From Phycisphaerae bacterium (GTDB taxonomy: Bacteria > Planctomycetota > Phycisphaerae > Phycisphaerales > UBA1924): a stretch of DNA of 64,000 nucleotides. This document shows, in pieces, positions 58,951-64,000 of the stretch (its first letter is position 1; the number at the start of each line of letters is the position of its first letter). A program made the position numbers and the translations under genes. The DNA lies in assembly GCA_030432905.1 (NCBI GenBank), contig JAUILU010000006.1:62001-126000 (forward strand), read 5' to 3'. The notes beneath the pieces were generated by a model. That model was not told where the DNA came from. It saw only the letters and a program-made list of their open reading frames with translations, and made no database searches.

Positions 58951-59024
58951 GGCCGTGTGCCCAAGTGGTCTAAGGGGGTGGATTGCAAATCCACTATTCG
59001 TGGGTTCGAATCCCACCGCGGCCT
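58951..59024 (+). tRNA. tRNA-Cys (GCA)
   Basis: Cloverleaf: acceptor GGCCGTG/CGCGGCC, anticodon arm GTGGA-TTGCAAA-TCCAC (anticodon GCA), T arm GTGGG-TTCGAAT-CCCAC; CCA not encoded. Confidence 0.95.
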
Positions 59025-59132
59025 TTCTCCCTGTTTGAATATCGGCATGGATCCTATCCCCGCGGCGGGGCACGCCAGCCGGGCAGGCGGTAGGCTTACC
59101 TACCCAGAATTGTCACCAGACGGAGATCTACG

Positions 59133-60959
59133 CTGCACAACGAACTCGTTTCAATCGCGGTGATCCTCGGCCTTGGCGTGTTCGCGCAGGTCGCGGCTGT
59201 GCGCATGAAGATGCCGGCGATTCTCCTGCTGCTGGTCATCGGCATACTCGTTGGCCCGGTGCTCCGAAAGCTCGTACCCGATTCGCTTATCGCGATCGAT
59301 CCAGATGATCTTCTAGGTAATCTGCTCACGCCTATTGTCGGATTGAGCGTGGGCATGATCCTCTACGAGGGAGGCCTGACGCTCAGCTTCCGCGAACTGA
59401 AAACAGGCGCGAAGGTCATCACCATGCTCGTCACGGTCGGGGCGGCGATCACGTGGCTGCTCTCGGCGTTCCTCGCGGTTGTGGTGCTCAAGCTGCCGTG
59501 GGGGCTGGCGTTGGTCTTCGGAGCGATCCTGACAGTTAGCGGCCCGACGGTGGTGCTGCCGCTGGTCAGGCACGTCAGGCCCAAGGGCGCGACTGGCTCG
59601 ATCCTGCGGTGGGAGGGCATCGTCATCGACCCGATCGGCGCGCTGCTTGCGGTGATCGTCTTCGAGGCGGTGCTTGTCGGCGGCGGTCAGGCCGCGGCAT
59701 ACGACGTCTTCTACCGCGTGGTTTACACGATCATCGTGGGCGGTGGGCTCGGGTTTATCGCAGGCTGGTTCATGGCGCTGATCATCCGCAACTTCCTCGT
59801 GCCTGACTATCTCCAGAACGCGGTCTCGTTCGCGATGGTGATCGTGACCTACGCGGTCTGCGACAAACTTCAACCCGAGTCGGGGCTGCTTGCAACCACG
59901 GTCATGGGCATGTACCTAGCGAACCAGAAGTCGGCGGACGTCGAGCACATTTTGGAGTTCAAAGAGAACCTGCGTGTGCTGCTGATCTCGTCGCTGTTCA
60001 TCGTGCTCGCCGCGAGACTGGACCTGTCTGATCTGCAGGACCTCGGCTGGTCGACGTTCTTCTTTGTGCTGCTCCTGATCCTCCTGATCCGCCCGGTCGC
60101 GGTGATCTTCTCGACGATGGGTTCGAGGCTGAACTGGCGTGAGAAGGTGCTGCTCGCGTGTGTCGCGCCCCGCGGTATCGTCGCAGCGGCCATCGCGCCG
60201 GTGCTCGCGCACGAACTCTCGGATCGGTACCCCGAGCACGCGGACCGCTTAGCGCCGCTCATGTTCGCGGTGATCGTGGGCACGGTGATGGTCTACAGCA
60301 TCTGCGCCCCGATCGCGGCCCGGAAGCTCAAGCTCGCCGACACCAACCCGCAGGGCGTGCTCATCCTGGGCGGCCAGCCATGGGCCCGCGCGATCGGCAA
60401 AAAGCTCAAATCGCTCGGTGTGCACGCGATGATCGTCGATACGAACTACGCGAACACAGCCGCGGCTTGGATGGACGGCGTGCCTGCGCACCACGGCAGC
60501 GTCATGTCCGACGGCGCACTCAACGACCTCGAACTGACCGGCATCGGCAGATTCGTGGCGCTCACGCCCAACGATCAGGTCAACACGCTGGCGTCGCAGA
60601 AGATGGTGCGGGCGTTCGGGAGTGTGAATGTCTACCGCCTCGCCGGGCGTGAGGCCGACGAGAACAAGGACAAGAAACACGAAGACGTCGGCCGCGTGCT
60701 CTCAAGACCGTCTGCGACCTACAAAGCGATCACCACGCTCTTCGGCAAGAGCGGCGGAGTTCAGGTGACCGAGCTCACCGCAGAGAACACACTCGAGAAG
60801 TTCATTCAAGAGAAGGGCGACAGCGCGATACCGCTCTTTGTGCTCGGCGAATCTGGCAAGCTGACAGTGGTGGCGCCGCAGCAGGCGATCCCGTTCCAGC
60901 CGGGACAGAAGCTGATCAGTATCGCGTCGAACGTCGCGAAAGAAGAAGACGAGGACTAA
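59133..60959 (+). CDS. CPA-type cation:proton antiporter with C-terminal TrkA-N-like domain
   Basis: Polytopic antiporter region plus GVLILGGQPWARAIGKKLKSLGVHAMIVDTNY; track start GTG 59160, likely CTG start at 59133 after GGAG. Confidence 0.85.
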   Translation: MHNELVSIAVILGLGVFAQVAAVRMKMPAILLLLVIGILVGPVLRKLVPDSLIAIDPDDLLGNLLTPIVGLSVGMILYEGGLTLSFRELKTGAKVITMLVTVGAAITWLLSAFLAVVVLKLPWGLALVFGAILTVSGPTVVLPLVRHVRPKGATGSILRWEGIVIDPIGALLAVIVFEAVLVGGGQAAAYDVFYRVVYTIIVGGGLGFIAGWFMALIIRNFLVPDYLQNAVSFAMVIVTYAVCDKLQPESGLLATTVMGMYLANQKSADVEHILEFKENLRVLLISSLFIVLAARLDLSDLQDLGWSTFFFVLLLILLIRPVAVIFSTMGSRLNWREKVLLACVAPRGIVAAAIAPVLAHELSDRYPEHADRLAPLMFAVIVGTVMVYSICAPIAARKLKLADTNPQGVLILGGQPWARAIGKKLKSLGVHAMIVDTNYANTAAAWMDGVPAHHGSVMSDGALNDLELTGIGRFVALTPNDQVNTLASQKMVRAFGSVNVYRLAGREADENKDKKHEDVGRVLSRPSATYKAITTLFGKSGGVQVTELTAENTLEKFIQEKGDSAIPLFVLGESGKLTVVAPQQAIPFQPGQKLISIASNVAKEEDED

Positions 60960-60962
60960 GCC

Positions 60963-62006
60963 TTGGCCGAGCGTACAGATGATCTTGGTCGCCTCGATCC
61001 CTCGGCTCTCGAGTCGCTGAGCGAGGAGTTCCGGCGCGACTATGCCGCGGTGCGTGAGCAGATCAGCAAAGTTGTTGTGGGCAACGTCGCGACGATCGAC
61101 GGCGTGCTTGTGTGCCTGTTCACAGGCGGGCACGTGCTGCTCGAGGGGGTGCCGGGCATCGGCAAGACGCTGCTGATCCGCTCGCTCGCAGAGGCGCTTA
61201 GTCTGGAGTTCAGCCGAGTGCAGTTCACGCCCGACCTGATGCCCGCTGACATCACGGGCACGACGATCGTCAACGAGGTCGAGCGCGCCGGTGGCGGCGT
61301 GTCGCGCGAGTTCACCTTCCAGCCCGGCCCTATCTTCGCGCAGATCGTCCTCGCCGACGAGATCAACCGTGCGACCCCGAAGACGCAGTCCGCGATGCTC
61401 GAGGCGATGCAGGAGCGAAGCGTGACTGTCGCAGGTGAGTCGCACCGGTTGCCTTCGCCCTTCTTTGTCATGGCGACGCAGAACCCGATCGAGCAGGAGG
61501 GGACGTACCCGCTGCCCGAGGCGCAGCTCGACCGTTTCTTCTTCAAGCTTGTCGTCGGCTATTCCAGCCGGGACGAGATGCAGGAGATCCTCAACCGCAC
61601 CACGCGGGGCGACATGCCCGAGATCAAACCGGTGCTCAGCGCCGAGTCGATTTTGAAGTATCAGCAGCTCGTGCGGTTGGTCGCGATCGCCGAGCATGTG
61701 CAGGACTACGCGGTCCGGCTCGTGCTCGCGACGCATCCCGGGGGCGAGTACGCGACGCCGATGGTGAACAAGTACGTCGCGGTGGGGGCGTCGCCCCGCG
61801 CGGCTCAGGCGTTGGTGCTCGCGGCCAAGTGCCGGGCGCTGGTTGCGGGCAGGCCGAGCGTGGGTGTGGACGACATCCAAAAGATCGCCAAGATGGCGCT
61901 TCGGCACCGGATCCTGACAAATTTCGAGGCCGACGCGGACGGCGTTGGAGCAGACGAAATCATCGAGAACGCGGTTTCGACGCTTCCACGCGAGCAAACA
62001 GTCTGA
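60963..62006 (+). CDS. MoxR-family AAA+ ATPase (TTG start)
   Basis: GHVLLEGVPGIGKTLLIRSLAEAL, FQPGPIFAQIVLADEINRATPKTQSAMLEAMQERSVTV, FFVMATQNPIEQEGTYPLPEAQLDRF. Confidence 0.95.
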   Translation: MAERTDDLGRLDPSALESLSEEFRRDYAAVREQISKVVVGNVATIDGVLVCLFTGGHVLLEGVPGIGKTLLIRSLAEALSLEFSRVQFTPDLMPADITGTTIVNEVERAGGGVSREFTFQPGPIFAQIVLADEINRATPKTQSAMLEAMQERSVTVAGESHRLPSPFFVMATQNPIEQEGTYPLPEAQLDRFFFKLVVGYSSRDEMQEILNRTTRGDMPEIKPVLSAESILKYQQLVRLVAIAEHVQDYAVRLVLATHPGGEYATPMVNKYVAVGASPRAAQALVLAAKCRALVAGRPSVGVDDIQKIAKMALRHRILTNFEADADGVGADEIIENAVSTLPREQTV

Positions 62007-62155
62007 CGATACGGAACCGGTGAGCGTTTACTGACGTCATACATGGGCAGCGGGTCCAAATGTCGCCGGCTTCGGCTGGGCGCATCCGGACCGGCTTGCC
62101 GATGAGAGTCAGAGCGTTCGGGGCCGACCGATTTGAGTTTGTGTTGGAGAGGTGC

Positions 62156-64000
62156 ATGCAGGCCAGTCTGAATAATGGCACATGTACATCATCCGCCGAT
62201 CTTCGGCGGTTCGTTCGCCGGTGCGGTGCTGCGCTACCCGTTGCCGCAGCAATGTTTGCATCGGTCGTGCCGCTCGCAGTGACTGGTTGCGGCGAATCGA
62301 GCCAAGAGATTGAAACCGCTTTCGAGCCCGTAGCGCCTGAGCTTCTGAACGATCCGAGGTTCGGTGTGTTCCCGACCGAGCGGATCGACGCGGTGCTCGG
62401 GTTGCCGCTGGTGATCCGTGTCGATTTCGCGGGCAACTTTTTGCCCGAGGACGTCGGCCAGGTTGTGCTCGACGACGGCAGAGCGCTTGATACCCGCGTC
62501 GTGTGGATCGGTGTCAAACCCGGCGAACGCAGCGGGTCGTGGCTCGAGCCCGCGGGCGAGTGGGTGGCTCGATCGGTGCAAGAGGTTGCCGAGGGATTTG
62601 TCCCCGAGGGCGAGCTTGGCACGTGGGCGATCCTGCTGGACCCGCCGATCGACGCGGTTGGTCAAGGAATGTGGATCGCCGGCACTCGGCACTCGGTCAA
62701 CTGGCTCCCTGATCCGACGGTTGTTGCCTCGCGAGTGTCGGCCCGCGCGTGGCAGAGCCCGCTGACCGCAGAGATGCGCGAATCGCAGAGGCTGCGCTTT
62801 CTGGTCGAACCCGAACGCAAGAGCCCGTTCCGCAGGTGGCGTTACAGCCTGATGGTCGGCGAGATCTCGCCCAGAGCGGAACGCCGGGTCGTTGAAATCG
62901 ACGGCAGAATCAGAAGACTCGGTTCGTCGGTCGAGTGGGCGTCGGGTGAACTCACGGGCGAGGTGCTCGAACTGCTCGCAAGTCAGCGCGAGTCCAAATG
63001 GGCAATCGGACTGGCGAGGCTTGATCAGGCCGACAACGAGCTGGCCGAGCAGGTCAGGCAGAGGCTCTGCACGATCGTTGATTTTGGCGCGGGTGAGCTA
63101 GCGCCGCTCTGGCCGCTAGACAGAGAGGGCATCGATCGGCTGCTTTCGGATCTGCTGGATCAGCGTCTCCAGCCCCGAGAGCGCGCCCGGCGCGCCAAGC
63201 TCTGGCTCGACGATCAGCAGACCGCCGTCGCGTGGGTCGTCAGCGATGCGCCACGCACAGACGCGGCGACCGGTCGCTCGGTCGCAACGATCGCCGTGGC
63301 GAACATGGACTACGAGGCGAGGCTCGCCTCGGTCGAAAGCCGGAGCAACGCGGGTGGTTCTGAGCTGTCGTCGCTCGGGGCGCTCAGCGCCCGGGCCTAC
63401 GAGGTGCCCTGCGGCACCGCGGTCGGCGAGATCCCCGCTGTGGTCGCGAAGGTCGGCAACGACGAGCGCGTGCTCGCGGTCGGGGGTGTCGATGTCAAAG
63501 CAAGACCCCCGGGTCTGCGCATCGACCGCTTCTTCGGTGACTGGTCGCTCGCCACACTACAGGCCAACGTCATTCCGACGATGCCCGGCGGGGACGCGTA
63601 CCGCACGGGGGCGCTTCTGTACCGCGAGCCGGGCGGCCGGTGGATGCTCTACATCGAATGCGTGACTCCGAGGCGCGATCAGGAAGACGAGAGCGTTCGC
63701 GTCACGCTCGGCCCCGAGGGCGCGCCGGGTGATCTCATCGTCAAGCTCTCGCCGGGCTCAGAACCGAAGGTCGAGTTCGAGCGAGGCGCCGCACTGCTGG
63801 CACCGTTCGTGCCGGATGCCGAGGTCGAGACCTTCCCGGGCGGTTGGTCGGCCCGGCTCGTGGTGCCGGAGCGTTCGATCGAAGCCAACGGCGATCGGCT
63901 CAGGCTCGGCATCGAACGCACGGACAGCCTTGGGCGGCGCTCGGCTTGGCCCAGGCCCATGCTCCCCTGGCAGGGCGCGTGCGGCAGGGCGGCGATCGAT
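62156..64000 (+). CDS. large hypothetical lipoprotein (3' end outside window)
   Basis: Frame open to the window edge: MQASLNNGTCTSSADLRRFVRRCGAALPVAAAMFASVVPLAVTGCGESSQEIE...; lipobox AVTGC; absent from the track because it has no stop in the window. Confidence 0.75.
   Translation, partial: MQASLNNGTCTSSADLRRFVRRCGAALPVAAAMFASVVPLAVTGCGESSQEIETAFEPVAPELLNDPRFGVFPTERIDAVLGLPLVIRVDFAGNFLPEDVGQVVLDDGRALDTRVVWIGVKPGERSGSWLEPAGEWVARSVQEVAEGFVPEGELGTWAILLDPPIDAVGQGMWIAGTRHSVNWLPDPTVVASRVSARAWQSPLTAEMRESQRLRFLVEPERKSPFRRWRYSLMVGEISPRAERRVVEIDGRIRRLGSSVEWASGELTGEVLELLASQRESKWAIGLARLDQADNELAEQVRQRLCTIVDFGAGELAPLWPLDREGIDRLLSDLLDQRLQPRERARRAKLWLDDQQTAVAWVVSDAPRTDAATGRSVATIAVANMDYEARLASVESRSNAGGSELSSLGALSARAYEVPCGTAVGEIPAVVAKVGNDERVLAVGGVDVKARPPGLRIDRFFGDWSLATLQANVIPTMPGGDAYRTGALLYREPGGRWMLYIECVTPRRDQEDESVRVTLGPEGAPGDLIVKLSPGSEPKVEFERGAALLAPFVPDAEVETFPGGWSARLVVPERSIEANGDRLRLGIERTDSLGRRSAWPRPMLPWQGACGRAAID

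Noticed and set aside
60702-61997. 431-aa minus-strand ORF
   Set aside because: Antisense to the MoxR ATPase and the antiporter 3' end.

Overview
The window is 64 kb of GC-rich chromosome, probably from a Planctomycetota (Phycisphaerae-like) bacterium. The lineage is inferred from a PEP-CTERM-like tail, the ~53-aa 'small basic protein', CGYxLxGL...CPECG zinc ribbons, DUF1573/DoxX genes and prepilin-type proteins. Most of it is housekeeping or conserved-hypothetical: polX (5' part only), recG, pyrF, nuoI, mqnE-like, dnaK, rdgB, ALDH7-like, rpiA, a lipoprotein carbonic anhydrase, icd, Sua5/TsaC, tolC-like, fumarylacetoacetase, rpsR, gdhA, dus, Lol-type ABC genes, GH3, nuoH, tRNA-Cys, a CPA antiporter and moxR. 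The strongest accessory signal is a complete 2,249-bp IS1595-family element at 44084-46332. It has 22-bp imperfect terminal inverted repeats (19/22) and an exact 8-bp target duplication (TATTTGTT). It carries a transposase with a predicted leaderless promoter and an undescribed, AT-richer cassette of three minus-strand ORFs (55 aa, 265-aa membrane protein, overlapping 62-aa basic protein). It sits exactly at the gdhA stop codon, which is rebuilt across the junction. Other signals are an ArsR-type palindrome covering its own start codon, a possible RBS-sequestering hairpin, an antisense 3' overlap in a low-GC gene, and several genes missed or truncated by the ORF track. All family names come from reading motifs; no searches were run.
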